NCBI RefSeq assembly: GCF_001547525.1
Contig: NZ_CM003768.1
Span: forward strand, 3,100,001 to 3,164,000
DNA from: Burkholderia anthina
GTDB taxonomy: Bacteria; Pseudomonadota; Gammaproteobacteria; Burkholderiales; Burkholderiaceae
Reading direction: 5' to 3'
DNA length: 64,000 nucleotides
Numbering within the stretch: position 1 is the stretch's first letter; every line of letters begins with the position of its first letter. Made by a program: the position numbers and the translations under genes. The notes under the pieces were generated by a model. That model did not search any database, was not told the DNA's origin, and saw nothing but the letters and a program-made list of their open reading frames with translations. Shown piece by piece: positions 1 to 8,742 of the stretch.

Positions 1-1361
1 CCGTCGTTCACGCGGTCCCAGTGGAATCGGACCTTGACCCGGTTGAGCTCGTCCGTGTGAACCTCTTCGCCCTGCGGGGCGACGACGATCGCCGACTGCA
101 GGTGCATCGGCGGCTTCGCATGCTCGAACGGGCTGCGGAACGGCACCGTCGTGCGCTGCGCTTCGATGCGGATCTGAAAGAAGCCCTCGCTTCCGTCGGG
201 ATGACGCACGCGCGACAGGTCGGTATCGGTTGCCTGCATGAGGCGGCCGATCTCGGCCTGCAGGCTGTGCGGGAAAACGGCCGACTCGTCGGCCACGGGC
301 AGGTTGTTGACGATGACCCACGTCGTCTCGATCACGGCGAATTCGCGTTGACCGGCATCGTCCTTGTCGTGTTCGGGATGATCGGCGAACTCGAACGTGC
401 GTCCCGCATCCATGCGTCGCACGCCGCCGACACCGTGAAAGCGCTTGGCGTGCGATTCCTGTTCCTCCATCCAGATCTTCGACAGATGGTCGCCGCGCGA
501 CTGTTCGGGATACGTGTAAGCACCCGTGTATTCGTAGACTTCGAGTTGCCCCGGCAGGTCGCCCTGGTTCGCGATCGTCGGCGTGTGAGTGGCCTTCGGA
601 TTCGACGCGGTGGGCGGCTGCTTGTAGTCGAACGTGCGGGTAGTGCGCGCGACGCTTCGCAGCGTGCGCGTACCGGCGAACTGGACGAGCGTGTCGGCTT
701 CGTCGCCCGCGCCCGCGTGATGAAAGCGCACGGTTCGCGGCGACAGCGCGGGCAATGCATCGAGGCGATCGACGATGACGAGCCGGTGCGACTTGCCGTC
801 GTCGTCCTGTTCCCAGAAACCGTACAGGCCTTCCGATTCCATCAGGCGATGGACGAAATTCCAGTCGTCCTCGTATTGCATGCAGAACGAGCGCGACGGC
901 AGCGGCTGGTAGAGCTTGAACGTGAAGCGGCCCTTGGCCTGCGGGTGCTGGTTCAGCACGTCGGCGATGATGTCGTCTGCCGACCGGTCCTGCCAGATGC
1001 GCTGATCGCGGCGGAACTTCAGGAAGTGCAGGAACGACGCAAAAACGACCTGATAGTGCGTGAGGCCGCTGTCCGATCCGAGCCGGCGGACCGCATGCAC
1101 GTAGCCGTGGTGTGGCGCGTACGATTGGTCGGCCTGCTGGATCCACAGCGTGACCGGCTGCGCGATCAGTTTCTTGAGTTCGACGTCGTCGGATACCGAC
1201 ACGGTATCGACGGTGAACTCGAAATGGCGTCCGAGCCGCGACCGGCCCGTGACCCGCTGCGGCAACAGGACGTCAGGGCCGAGCGGGGTATCCAGCTTGA
1301 CGAGGCGCTGGTGCTGGACCGGTCCGGCCAGCAACGCGCTTCTTGACGCTTGCGAATTCAT
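1..1361 (-). CDS. vgrG: T6SS spike protein VgrG (TssI), 3' end cut by the window edge
   Basis: Trimeric VgrG proteins form the puncturing tip of the type VI secretion tube and carry effectors out of the cell. The ORF reads leftward from ATG at 1361 and stays open to base 1, giving the first 453 residues. It begins MNSQASRSALLAGPVQHQ and shows the gp27-like VgrG/Rhs N-terminal fold, with typical phrases such as QYEDDWNFVHRLMESEGLYGFWEQ (part) near residues 165-190. Family members are usually 650-900 residues, so the gp5 needle and any effector tail lie outside the window. Its neighbour moaC is housekeeping and no structural T6SS gene is visible, so this is an orphan vgrG. Cargo cannot be judged here. 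Confidence 0.9.
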   Translation of the reverse strand, partial: MNSQASRSALLAGPVQHQRLVKLDTPLGPDVLLPQRVTGRSRLGRHFEFTVDTVSVSDDVELKKLIAQPVTLWIQQADQSYAPHHGYVHAVRRLGSDSGLTHYQVVFASFLHFLKFRRDQRIWQDRSADDIIADVLNQHPQAKGRFTFKLYQPLPSRSFCMQYEDDWNFVHRLMESEGLYGFWEQDDDGKSHRLVIVDRLDALPALSPRTVRFHHAGAGDEADTLVQFAGTRTLRSVARTTRTFDYKQPPTASNPKATHTPTIANQGDLPGQLEVYEYTGAYTYPEQSRGDHLSKIWMEEQESHAKRFHGVGGVRRMDAGRTFEFADHPEHDKDDAGQREFAVIETTWVIVNNLPVADESAVFPHSLQAEIGRLMQATDTDLSRVRHPDGSEGFFQIRIEAQRTTVPFRSPFEHAKPPMHLQSAIVVAPQGEEVHTDELNRVKVRFHWDRVND

Positions 1362-1481
1362 CACCAGGGCTCGCTTTGTTGTGCTGTTTTGCTGGTTCGC
1401 ACGCTCTCTCGTGCGGAATCCGGTAATTGTATGAGATAAACGGTTTTATCTCGAATTTGCGGGCCGGCCGCGCCCGGCCGT

Positions 1482-1970
1482 TCAGCCCGCCGCGTCTTCC
1501 GCCTTCCAATCCCCCGACTTCCCGCCGCGTTTCTCCCGCACGCTCACGTCGGTGATCACCATTCCGCGATCGACGGCCTTGCACATGTCGTAGACGGTCA
1601 GCAGCCCGACCTGGACGGCCGTCAGCGCTTCCATCTCGACGCCGGTCCGGCCGAACGTCTCGACCTGCACGACGCAATGCACGGCCGGCAGCGCGTCGTC
1701 GAGTTCGAAGTCGACGGCCACGCGCGTGAGCGCGAGCGGGTGGCACAGCGGGATGAGGTCGGCCGTGCGTTTGGCACCCTGGATCGCCGCGATGCGCGCG
1801 ACGCCGAGCACGTCGCCTTTCTTCGCCTTGCCGTCGCGGATCAGCGCGAACGTGGCCGGCAGCATCCGGATCGTGCCCCGCGCGATCGCGATGCGCCGGG
1901 TTTCCTGCTTGTCGCCGACGTCGACCATGTGCGCATGGCCGGCGGCATCGAAATGGGTGAGTCCTGACAT
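1482..1970 (-). CDS. moaC: Cyclic pyranopterin monophosphate synthase MoaC
   Basis: MoaC acts with MoaA in the first step of molybdenum cofactor synthesis, converting the MoaA product to cyclic pyranopterin monophosphate in the cytoplasm. The 162-residue length is normal for the family. Diagnostic stretches are all present: LIPLCHPL around residue 75, [25 protein letters not shown] (part) around 110-135, and KSGDWK near the end. ATG at 1970 is preceded by AGAGGAAG at a good distance. It is a single gene here, divergent from the M48 protease. A TATGAT on the minus strand at 2090-2095 could be its -10, without a clear -35. Confidence 0.97.
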   Translation of the reverse strand: MSGLTHFDAAGHAHMVDVGDKQETRRIAIARGTIRMLPATFALIRDGKAKKGDVLGVARIAAIQGAKRTADLIPLCHPLALTRVAVDFELDDALPAVHCVVQVETFGRTGVEMEALTAVQVGLLTVYDMCKAVDRGMVITDVSVREKRGGKSGDWKAEDAAG

Positions 1971-2241
1971 GTCTTCCTCTTGTGAGAACGGAGTGCGCGC
2001 GCACGTCCGTCGATCGCTGCTTCACGATCGGCCGGGTACCGGAACCCATGCCGACGCGGCGAACCGATCCAGCCTCGCGACGGGCGCCTATCATAGCAGC
2101 GGCGTCTGCGTCGCCGGGGGCGCAGATGACGCTCGCGCGGCACGGGACAGTCGTCGCGGCGCCGGTACAATGACCCGAATATTCAGACCAAACGCCGCGA
2201 TGCGCGCCGCTCGCGCGGGACGGCGTCGTTTTCATCCTGCC

Positions 2242-3936
2242 ATGCGTGTCAAACAGTTGCTTGCCGTGTCGCTGTCGGCGGCGCTCGCGCTGCCGCCGGG
2301 CGGCCATGCTCAGAGCGCATCCGCGCCACCGCTCGAGCCGGCGGCTGGCGGCGGGACGTCGATTTCCACCGTGCCGTCCGGCATCGCGACCGGCGTGTTC
2401 GGTACATACGGCGGCGCGGAGAGCCGATTCTCGGGCGCGGCCGGTGCGTCGGCGCCCGTCGCGAGCTTGCGCGCGCCGCTGCGTGCACTGGAGCTGCCCG
2501 ATCTCGGCGATGGCTCCGGCGGTTCGCTGACGCCGCGAGCCGAGCGCCGGCTCGGCGAGCGCGTGATGCGCGAAGTGCGGCGCGATCCCGACTATCTCGA
2601 CGACTGGCTCGTGCGCGACTACCTGAACGCGATGGCGGCGCGGCTCGCGGCCGCGGCGGCCGCGCGCTACATCGGCGGCTACACGCCGGACTTCGACCTG
2701 TTCGCGGTACGCGATCCGCAGATCAACGCGTTCTCGATGCCGGGCGGCTTCATCGGGATCAACAGCGGGCTGGTGGTGACGACGCAGACGGAATCGGAGC
2801 TCGCATCGGTGGTCGGCCACGAGATGGGCCACGTGCTGCAGCGGCACATCGCCCGGATGATCGGCGCGAACGAGAAGACCGGCTACACGGCGCTCGCGAC
2901 GATGCTGCTCGGCGTGCTGGCCGGCGTGCTCGCGCGCAGCGGCGATCTCGGCAGCGCGATCGCGATGGGCGGGCAGGCGTATGCGGTCGACAACCAGTTG
3001 CGCTTCTCGCGGTCGGCCGAGCGGGAGGCCGATCGCGTCGGCTTCCAGCTGCTCGCAGGCGCCGGCTACGACCCGTACGGGATGCCGGGCTTCTTCGAGC
3101 GGCTCGACCGCGCGTCGATGGGCGATGCGGGCGTGCCGGCCTATGCGCGCACGCACCCGCTGACCGGCGAGCGGATTGCCGACATGGAAGATCGCGCGCG
3201 CCGCGCGCCGTACCGGCAGCCGCGCCAGTCGGCCGAATACGGGTTCGTGCGTGCGCGTCTTCGCGTGCTGCAGAACCGGGCGCCGACCGACATCTCGGCC
3301 GAGGCGCGGCGGATGCAGCTCGAGATCGACGATCGCACCGCGCCGAACGTCGCGGCGAACTGGTACGGCATCGCGCTCGCGAACACGCTGCTCGGCCAGT
3401 ACGACACGGCGGACAAGGCGCTCGCGTCGGCGCGCGGCGCGTTCGACGCGCGCGAGCGGCGCGACGACGATCCGGCGACGAGTTCGCCGAGCCTCGACGT
3501 GCTGGCCGCCGACATCGCCCGCCGCGCGGGCCGCACCGACGACGCGGTGCGGCTCTCGGCGCTCGCGCAGCGGCGCTGGCCGGCGTCGCACGCGGCGATC
3601 GTCGCGCACCTGCAGGCGCTGCTCGCCGCGCGCCGTTTCGCCGAAGCGCAGACGCTCGCCCGGGCGCAGGCGAAGGCCGACCCCGAACAGCCGGACTGGT
3701 GGGATTACCTCGCGAAGGCGAGCGACGGCAAGGGCGACGTGCTCGCGCGGCGCCGGGCGCTGGCGGAGAAACTGGCGCTCGACGGCGCGTGGCCGTCGGC
3801 GATCCGGCAACTGAAGGAAGCGCGCGACGCGAAAGACGTGTCGTTCTACGAGCAGTCGATCATCGGCGCGCGGCTGCTGGAATTCGAGGCGCGCTACAAG
3901 GAAGAGCGCGACGACGAGAAGAACGGCCGCGGATAG
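2242..3936 (+). CDS. bepA: Periplasmic M48 metalloprotease with TPR region (BepA/YfgC-like)
   Basis: BepA-type proteases work in the periplasm on stalled outer-membrane proteins such as LptD and BamA. The 564-residue protein starts with a signal peptide (MRVKQLLAVSLSAALALPPGGHAQ, first 24 residues, cleavage after HAQ). The zinc site HEMGH lies at residues 193-197, and a later SAEREADRVG supplies the third ligand. The C-terminal half is rich in alpha-helical TPR-like repeats, as expected for the family. The reading frame is open further upstream; ATG at 2200 would give a longer n-region. I chose 2242 because it puts the signal peptide in standard form. A TACAAT sequence at 2166-2171 is a possible -10. 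Confidence 0.88.
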   Translation: MRVKQLLAVSLSAALALPPGGHAQSASAPPLEPAAGGGTSISTVPSGIATGVFGTYGGAESRFSGAAGASAPVASLRAPLRALELPDLGDGSGGSLTPRAERRLGERVMREVRRDPDYLDDWLVRDYLNAMAARLAAAAAARYIGGYTPDFDLFAVRDPQINAFSMPGGFIGINSGLVVTTQTESELASVVGHEMGHVLQRHIARMIGANEKTGYTALATMLLGVLAGVLARSGDLGSAIAMGGQAYAVDNQLRFSRSAEREADRVGFQLLAGAGYDPYGMPGFFERLDRASMGDAGVPAYARTHPLTGERIADMEDRARRAPYRQPRQSAEYGFVRARLRVLQNRAPTDISAEARRMQLEIDDRTAPNVAANWYGIALANTLLGQYDTADKALASARGAFDARERRDDDPATSSPSLDVLAADIARRAGRTDDAVRLSALAQRRWPASHAAIVAHLQALLAARRFAEAQTLARAQAKADPEQPDWWDYLAKASDGKGDVLARRRALAEKLALDGAWPSAIRQLKEARDAKDVSFYEQSIIGARLLEFEARYKEERDDEKNGRG

Positions 3937-3975
3937 CGGCCGCCACGGGGCGAACGCCGACGGCGCCGGGGCGGG

Positions 3976-4563
3976 TCAGTTGCCGCTGCCGGCGGCGTCG
4001 CGTGCGTGGCGCGCCGGGCTCGCGACGTAGCCGAACCGCGCGGGCACGTCGGCGCAGGCGATGCTGCCGAGCGGCAGCGTGCGGCCGTCGCGCCAGCGCA
4101 GCACGGGCGGCTCGGCATCGAAATCCGCGTGATCGGCGAATAGCCCGAGATCGTGGTCGTGCAGCGCCGCGATGCGCGGGGGTGTGCCGGCCTCGCGAAA
4201 CAGCACGCCGCCGCCGTCGTCGAGCCAGGCTGCGTCCGGTTCGAACGGGGCGCCCGTCTGGTCGGTGAGCGCGAGCTGCCCGTCGCGTTCGGCGAGCCGC
4301 ACGATCCACGGCGTATAGGCGAGTTCGACGTATACGCGCTGCGGCCCGTTCTGGAAGAACCACTGGCCCTGCGCGTCGCATGCGTAGTTGCGGCCGATGA
4401 ACGCGTTCAGCGCCGCATGCCGGACCGGCGAGCCGAGCTCGCCGGCCGCCTGCGCCGCGTCGTCGCGCAGCCGCCATGTGCCGCGCCGGTCGAGCAGCAG
4501 CCAGCCGGTGCAATGCGGCACGTTCGGCCATTTGGCGAGCGCCTGCCTGACGATGTCATCCAT
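3976..4563 (-). CDS. Conserved protein of unknown function, DUF-type, 195 aa
   Basis: I do not recognise a defined function. The 195-residue protein has no signal peptide or membrane segment and looks like a soluble cytoplasmic protein. It is rich in Trp and acidic residues and contains no catalytic motif that I can name. Its start ATG at 4563 overlaps the last 8 bases of the hydrolase gene upstream on the same strand (4556-5593), which suggests translational coupling and a shared transcript. Codon use matches the neighbours. It may belong to one of the small proteobacterial DUF families found beside YheT-type hydrolases, but this needs a profile search. Confidence 0.75.
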   Translation of the reverse strand: MDDIVRQALAKWPNVPHCTGWLLLDRRGTWRLRDDAAQAAGELGSPVRHAALNAFIGRNYACDAQGQWFFQNGPQRVYVELAYTPWIVRLAERDGQLALTDQTGAPFEPDAAWLDDGGGVLFREAGTPPRIAALHDHDLGLFADHADFDAEPPVLRWRDGRTLPLGSIACADVPARFGYVASPARHARDAAGSGN

Positions 4564-5593
4564 GGTCGACGAATTTCGAGCAATAGCCGAACACCCGCGC
4601 CGACAGCCAGTCGAGGCGGCCGGGGAACGGGCCGGTCATGAAGCCCGCATGGCCGCCGTGCGCGGGCTGGTCGAGCTCGACGGCCTGCGACACGTCGGCG
4701 GCGCCCGGCAGCGCGGACTCGGGCAGGAACGGATCGTTGCGCGCGTTGAGGAGCAGCGTGGGCACGTCGATCGCGCGCAGCAGCGGGCGGGTCGTGGCCT
4801 GTGTCCAGTAGTCGTCCGCGTTCGCGAAGCCGTGCAGCGGTGCGGTCACGACTTCGTCGAAGTCGCGCATCGTCACGGCCCGCAGCATCGCATCGCGGTC
4901 GAACAGCCCCGGATACTGCTCGAGCTTCGCGAGTCCCTTGCGTTTCAGCGTCTTCAGGAAGCTGCGCGTGTAGACCATCGCGAACCCCTGCGACAGCGCG
5001 CGGCCGCCCGCGTGCACGTCGATCGGCGTCGAGATCGCGGCGGCGGCGCGCACGATCGACGTGTCGCTGCGATGCTCGCCGAGCCAGCGCAGCAGCACGT
5101 TGCCGCCGAGCGATACGCCGGCCGCGACCAGCGGCCCGCGATGCTGCCCGGCGAGCCGGCGCAGGATCCAGTCGACCTCGGCGCTGTCCGCGAGATGGTA
5201 GAAGCGCGGCTGGCGGTTGATCTCGCCACTGCAACTGCGAAAGTGCGGGACGACGGCGTGCCAGCCCTTCGCGCGCGCGGCGGCCATCATCGCGAGCGCG
5301 TAGTGCGAGCCGGAGCTGCCTTCGAGGCCGTGGAACAGCACGAACAGCGGCGCGTCGGGCGCCGGCGCCGCGCTGTCGAGGTGCGCGACCCAGTCGAGAT
5401 CGATGAAGTCGTGATCGGGCGTTTCCCATCGCTCTCGCCGGTAGGCGACAACCGGACGCCGCGCGAACAGCGCGGGCACGATGGTTTGCACATGGCTGTT
5501 GGGTAGCCAGCGCGGTGCGCGATAGCGCAGTGTGTCGTCGGCGGGGGCCGGGGCCCCGGTCAGCGGCGAGGTGGGCGGAGAAGCCGTACTCAT
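4556..5593 (-). CDS. Alpha/beta hydrolase of the YheT/ABHD1 family
   Basis: A 345-residue cytoplasmic alpha/beta hydrolase of the COG0429 (YheT) group, probably a carboxylesterase of unknown substrate. It contains the family entry phrase RAPRWLPNSHVQTI near residue 25, the oxyanion/lid region FHGLEGSSGSHYA, the nucleophile elbow GVSLGGN with the catalytic Ser, the acid in LLLNARNDPF and the catalytic His in the HGGH region near the C terminus. It overlaps the next gene (3976-4563) by 8 bases and follows the SnoaL-like gene by 33 bases, so it is probably part of the leftward ilvE-waaF group. ATG at 5593 has only a weak upstream purine stretch. Confidence 0.88.
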   Translation of the reverse strand: MSTASPPTSPLTGAPAPADDTLRYRAPRWLPNSHVQTIVPALFARRPVVAYRRERWETPDHDFIDLDWVAHLDSAAPAPDAPLFVLFHGLEGSSGSHYALAMMAAARAKGWHAVVPHFRSCSGEINRQPRFYHLADSAEVDWILRRLAGQHRGPLVAAGVSLGGNVLLRWLGEHRSDTSIVRAAAAISTPIDVHAGGRALSQGFAMVYTRSFLKTLKRKGLAKLEQYPGLFDRDAMLRAVTMRDFDEVVTAPLHGFANADDYWTQATTRPLLRAIDVPTLLLNARNDPFLPESALPGAADVSQAVELDQPAHGGHAGFMTGPFPGRLDWLSARVFGYCSKFVDHG

Positions 5594-5626
5594 GATCGCC
5601 CCGCTAATGCGTTGCTTCGTTTTTCG

Positions 5627-6073
5627 TCAGTGCAGCGGACCCTGCCCGTGACGGATCTTCGCGGCGAATTGTCCGGCCGCCTGTTCGGGAATCGGGCTCG
5701 CGTGGATGTGCGCGATCCGCCACTCGCCACGTTCGTGGATCATCACGTACGTCGCGAAAACCATGTCGGGTTCGGCCGTCAGGTCGGCCTGCTGATGCGC
5801 TTCGGCGATCGTATAGACGACCGTGCCGAGGCTGTCGTACACGCGGATGTCGAGCGGCTCGATCGTGACCGGGCGCGTCGCGAGCCGGTTGGCGAGCCCG
5901 CCGCGGATCTGGTCGAGGCCGTGCAGATGCTCGCCGTCCGCCCATACGCAGCTGGCGAAATCCTCGTCGATCCACAACGCCAGCAGCGCGTCGAGATTGG
6001 CATCCGCGACGGCCTGGTAGTAGGCGTTCAGCGTATCGGCAGCGGCTTCGAAGAGGCGGGCAAAACGTGGCAT
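5627..6073 (-). CDS. SnoaL/NTF2-like protein (DUF4440-type)
   Basis: A 148-residue protein with the NTF2-like fold. An N-terminal helical segment (YYQAVADANLDALLALWIDED) is followed by a mixed beta sheet ending in GEWRIAHIHASPIP. This is the pattern of DUF4440/SnoaL-like proteins, which act as small ligand-binding domains or isomerases. ATG at 6073 is preceded by GAGAGAC. An in-frame upstream ATG at 6139 would add 22 basic residues with no family character, so it was not used. The gene lies between waaF and the YheT hydrolase on the same strand. The exact function is not readable from sequence. Confidence 0.8.
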   Translation of the reverse strand: MPRFARLFEAAADTLNAYYQAVADANLDALLALWIDEDFASCVWADGEHLHGLDQIRGGLANRLATRPVTIEPLDIRVYDSLGTVVYTIAEAHQQADLTAEPDMVFATYVMIHERGEWRIAHIHASPIPEQAAGQFAAKIRHGQGPLH

Positions 6074-6188
6074 CGGGGTTGTCTCTCGCGCGCGTCGCGC
6101 GCCGTATTCAGCGCGGCGGCCCGGATGGAGCCGCCGCACACCGGTGAATCGGATTGCCCGGCGCGCCGTGCGACGCTGCCGGCCAGGG

Positions 6189-7226
6189 TCAGCGCTGCCC
6201 GACGAGCATGCCGCGCAAATCGCCGAATACCTGCTCGGGACCGAGTTCGCGCAGGCACTTCAGGTGGCCGAGCGGGCACTCGCGTTCGAAGCAGGGACTG
6301 CATTCGAGATGTAACCATTGTACCTTCGCCAGGTCCGACAGCGGAGGGGTATGGCGCGGATCGGTCGATCCGTACAACGCGACGAGCGGCCGGCGCAACG
6401 CGGCCGCGACGTGCATCAGCCCCGAATCGTTGGTGACGACGGCGTTCGCGCGCGCGATCAGCGCGCACGCCTCGGACAACGACGTCTGCCCGCACAGGTT
6501 GCGCACGTTCGGCGCGTGGTCGGCGATCGCCTGCGCGGCCGCGGCGTCCTTCTGCGAGCCGAGCGCGACGATCTGCGTATACGGGAACGATTGATGGACG
6601 ATGGTCGCGAGCGACGCGAAGTGCTCGGGCGGCCAGCGCTTGGCCGGGCCGTATTCGGCGCCCGGGCAGAACACGACGAGCGGCTTGCGTGTATCGAGAT
6701 TGAAACGTGCGGACACGCGCGCCGTCTCGTTCAGGTCGGCGTCGAGGCGCGGCGCGGGCAGGGTTTTCATCGACTCGGGCAGCTTCGCGCCCGGCGCGTA
6801 CGCGAGCGCCGCGTAGTGCGTCGTCATCGGCGGCCGCTCGCCCGATTTGTCGGGGTTCGCGTGCCGCACGTTCAGCAGCCCGTAGCGGTGCTCGCCCGTA
6901 TAGCCGATCCGCAGCGGGATGTTCGCGAGCCACGGGATCACCGCGGACTTCAGCGAATTCGGCAGCACGTACGCCGCGTCGTAGCCGACGTCGCGCAGGT
7001 CGCTCGCGAGCTGCCAGCGGCGCAGCAGCTGCAGCTTGCCGTGCGCGAGATCGGTCGCGTGGACATCGTGGATCTCGGGCATCCGCTCGAGCACGGGCGC
7101 GACCCACGACGGTGCGACGGCATCGATCGCGATGCGGGGATGGAGTTTCTTCAGCAGCGCAAAAAGCGGCTGCGCCATCAATGCGTCACCGATCCAGTTC
7201 GGTGCGATAACCAGCGCTCGACGCAT
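6189..7226 (-). CDS. waaF: LPS heptosyltransferase II WaaF
   Basis: WaaF (GT9 family) transfers the second L-glycero-D-manno-heptose from ADP-heptose onto the LPS inner core at the cytoplasmic face of the inner membrane. The 345-residue length is standard. The N terminus RALVIAPNWIGDALMAQPLF carries the acceptor-side glycine motif. The donor-binding half has PGAEYGPAKRWP, VTNDSGLMHVAAAL and LYGSTDP, followed by the SPCFERECPLGHLKCL cysteine cluster typical of WaaF. It follows the small zinc-finger gene by about 140 bases on the same strand. Confidence 0.96.
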   Translation of the reverse strand: MRRALVIAPNWIGDALMAQPLFALLKKLHPRIAIDAVAPSWVAPVLERMPEIHDVHATDLAHGKLQLLRRWQLASDLRDVGYDAAYVLPNSLKSAVIPWLANIPLRIGYTGEHRYGLLNVRHANPDKSGERPPMTTHYAALAYAPGAKLPESMKTLPAPRLDADLNETARVSARFNLDTRKPLVVFCPGAEYGPAKRWPPEHFASLATIVHQSFPYTQIVALGSQKDAAAAQAIADHAPNVRNLCGQTSLSEACALIARANAVVTNDSGLMHVAAALRRPLVALYGSTDPRHTPPLSDLAKVQWLHLECSPCFERECPLGHLKCLRELGPEQVFGDLRGMLVGQR

Positions 7227-7365
7227 CAGGTCGACTTCCGATGTCGTAATGAAGCACGGCGCGCGGGCGCCGCGTTCGGGTTGCCAGAATGGGAAAGGGC
7301 GGCGCGCCGGGCGTCCGGCTGCGCCGCCTTGCGGGTCGGCGGGCCGTGAGGCCCGGCGCCGGGGC

Positions 7366-7560
7366 TCAGTGGCCCTTGACGACCTCGCCGTCGCGCAGCT
7401 TGTAGCGCGTGCCGCAGTACGGGCAGCGCGCCTCGCCGTGCGACACGTCGATGAACACGCGCGGGTGCGCGTTCCAGCGCGTCATGGCCGGGTTCGGGCA
7501 GTAGGCGGGGAGATCCTTGGCCGTCAGCTCGACCAGCGGCATTTCCTTGATTTCGCTCAT
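7366..7560 (-). CDS. Small zinc-finger protein (NDUFS6-like, COG4391)
   Basis: A 64-residue protein with a CPNP...H...CPYCGTRYKL arrangement that forms one zinc site. This is the zinc-finger fold also present in the mitochondrial complex I subunit NDUFS6. Free-standing bacterial copies have no established role. I chose ATG at 7560 because AAGAGAAAG sits just upstream of it; a GTG at 7578 would add six residues and has no good ribosome site. It lies 51 bases after ilvE and before waaF on the same strand, so it is likely cotranscribed with both. Confidence 0.88.
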   Translation of the reverse strand: MSEIKEMPLVELTAKDLPAYCPNPAMTRWNAHPRVFIDVSHGEARCPYCGTRYKLRDGEVVKGH

Positions 7561-7611
7561 GAGACTTTCTCTTGTCACTCTTTGTGTGGGGCGGTCGGTG
7601 GCGCGGCGCGC

Positions 7612-8535
7612 TCAGACCTTCGTCAGCCAGTGCGCGTACTTCGCGTTCTTGCCCGACACGATATCGAAAAACGCCGACTGGAGCTTTTCCGTGACGGGGC
7701 CGCGCGCGCCGCTGCCGATCGTGCGGTTGTCGAGCTCGCGGATCGGCGTGACTTCGGCGGCCGTGCCGGTGAAGAACGCTTCGTCGGCCGTGTAGACCTC
7801 GTCGCGCGTGATGCGCTTCTCGATGACCTCGATGCCGGCGTCCTTCGCGAGCGTGATGACCGTGTCGCGCGTGATGCCGTCGAGGCACGACGACAGGTCG
7901 GGCGTGTACAGCTTGCCGTTGTTCACGAGGAAGAAGTTCTCGCCGGAGCCTTCGGACACGTAGCCGTCGACGTCGAGCAGCAGCGCTTCGTCGTAGCCGT
8001 CGGCCGTTGCTTCCTGGTTCGCGAGGATCGAGTTCACGTACCAGCCCGACGCCTTCGCGCGCACCATCGACACGTTCACGTGGTGGCGCGTGAACGACGA
8101 CGTCTTCACGCGGATGCCCTTGGCGAGGCCGTCCTCGCCGAGGTACGCGCCCCACGGCCACGCGGCGATCGCGACGTGGATCGTGTTGCCCTTCGCGGCC
8201 ACGCCGAGCTTTTCGGAGCCGACCCAGATGATCGGGCGCAGGTAGCACGACTCGAGCTGGTTCTCGCGCACGACCGCGAGTTGCGCGGCTTCGAGCGTTT
8301 CGCGGTCGAACGGCACGTCCATCTGGAAGATCTTCGCCGAATTCAGCAGACGTTTGGTGTGCTCGCGCAGGCGGAAGATCGCGGTGCCGCCGTCGGCCGT
8401 CTTGTACGCGCGCACGCCCTCGAAGACGCCCATGCCGTAGTGCAGCGTGTGGGTCAGGACGTGGATCTTGGCGTCGCGCCAGTCGATCAGCTTGCCGTCC
8501 ATCCAGATCTTGCCGTCGCGGTCGGCCATTGACAT
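7612..8535 (-). CDS. ilvE: Branched-chain amino acid aminotransferase IlvE
   Basis: Class IV PLP aminotransferase that interconverts Leu, Ile and Val with their 2-oxo acids, using glutamate/2-oxoglutarate. The 307-residue protein shows LTHTLHYGMGVFEGVRAY near the N terminus, the lysine region VRAKASGWYVNSILANQEA around residue 165, EGSGENFFLV, and the cofactor phosphate loop GITRDTVI and TGTAAEVTPI. ATG at 8535 follows an ideal AGGAGA. It is divergent from azlC, whose product exports branched-chain amino acids, which is a sensible functional pairing. The promoter region has an inverted repeat (see 8593-8610). Confidence 0.97.
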   Translation of the reverse strand: MSMADRDGKIWMDGKLIDWRDAKIHVLTHTLHYGMGVFEGVRAYKTADGGTAIFRLREHTKRLLNSAKIFQMDVPFDRETLEAAQLAVVRENQLESCYLRPIIWVGSEKLGVAAKGNTIHVAIAAWPWGAYLGEDGLAKGIRVKTSSFTRHHVNVSMVRAKASGWYVNSILANQEATADGYDEALLLDVDGYVSEGSGENFFLVNNGKLYTPDLSSCLDGITRDTVITLAKDAGIEVIEKRITRDEVYTADEAFFTGTAAEVTPIRELDNRTIGSGARGPVTEKLQSAFFDIVSGKNAKYAHWLTKV

Positions 8536-8592
8536 ACGATTCTCCTGGAAGCGGTGATGTGCTGCGGGTGGTGTGCAGCGTTGAGCCGGAAA

Positions 8593-8610
8593 GACGCTTA
8601 TTTTAGCGTC
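8593..8610. promoter_or_regulatory. Inverted repeat over the likely ilvE -10
   Basis: GACGCT and AGCGTC face each other across TATTTT. Read leftward, the centre contains TAAAAT at 8600-8605, a good -10 for ilvE, whose start is about 65 bases further on. A repeat centred on a -10 is a plausible repressor site. No regulator can be named and there is no clear -35. Confidence 0.35.
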
Positions 8611-8649
8611 ATTTGGGGGCGATCCGGTCGGACGGCACGGAGCCGGCGC

Positions 8650-8655
8650 TATAAT
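8650..8655 (+). promoter_or_regulatory. Consensus -10 (TATAAT) for azlCD
   Basis: A perfect TATAAT lies about 90 bases before azlC. The expected -35 position, around 8627-8633, is only weakly similar to consensus, so activator help is possible. Confidence 0.4.
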
Positions 8656-8742
8656 CGTCCGGTACCGATTCCAATAACGACGGGCCGCACCGGCAGGAGG
8701 CGCCGGCGTCCCGACGAACCGCCCGCCGCGGCCCGCTTTCCC

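Noticed and set aside
21..1346. A 441-codon rightward frame over vgrG
   Set aside because: It is antisense to VgrG, whose family residues are clearly readable on the minus strand.
1273..3810. An 845-codon leftward open frame across moaC and the M48 gene
   Set aside because: Arg/Ala-rich shadow with no motif; moaC and the protease in other frames are certain.
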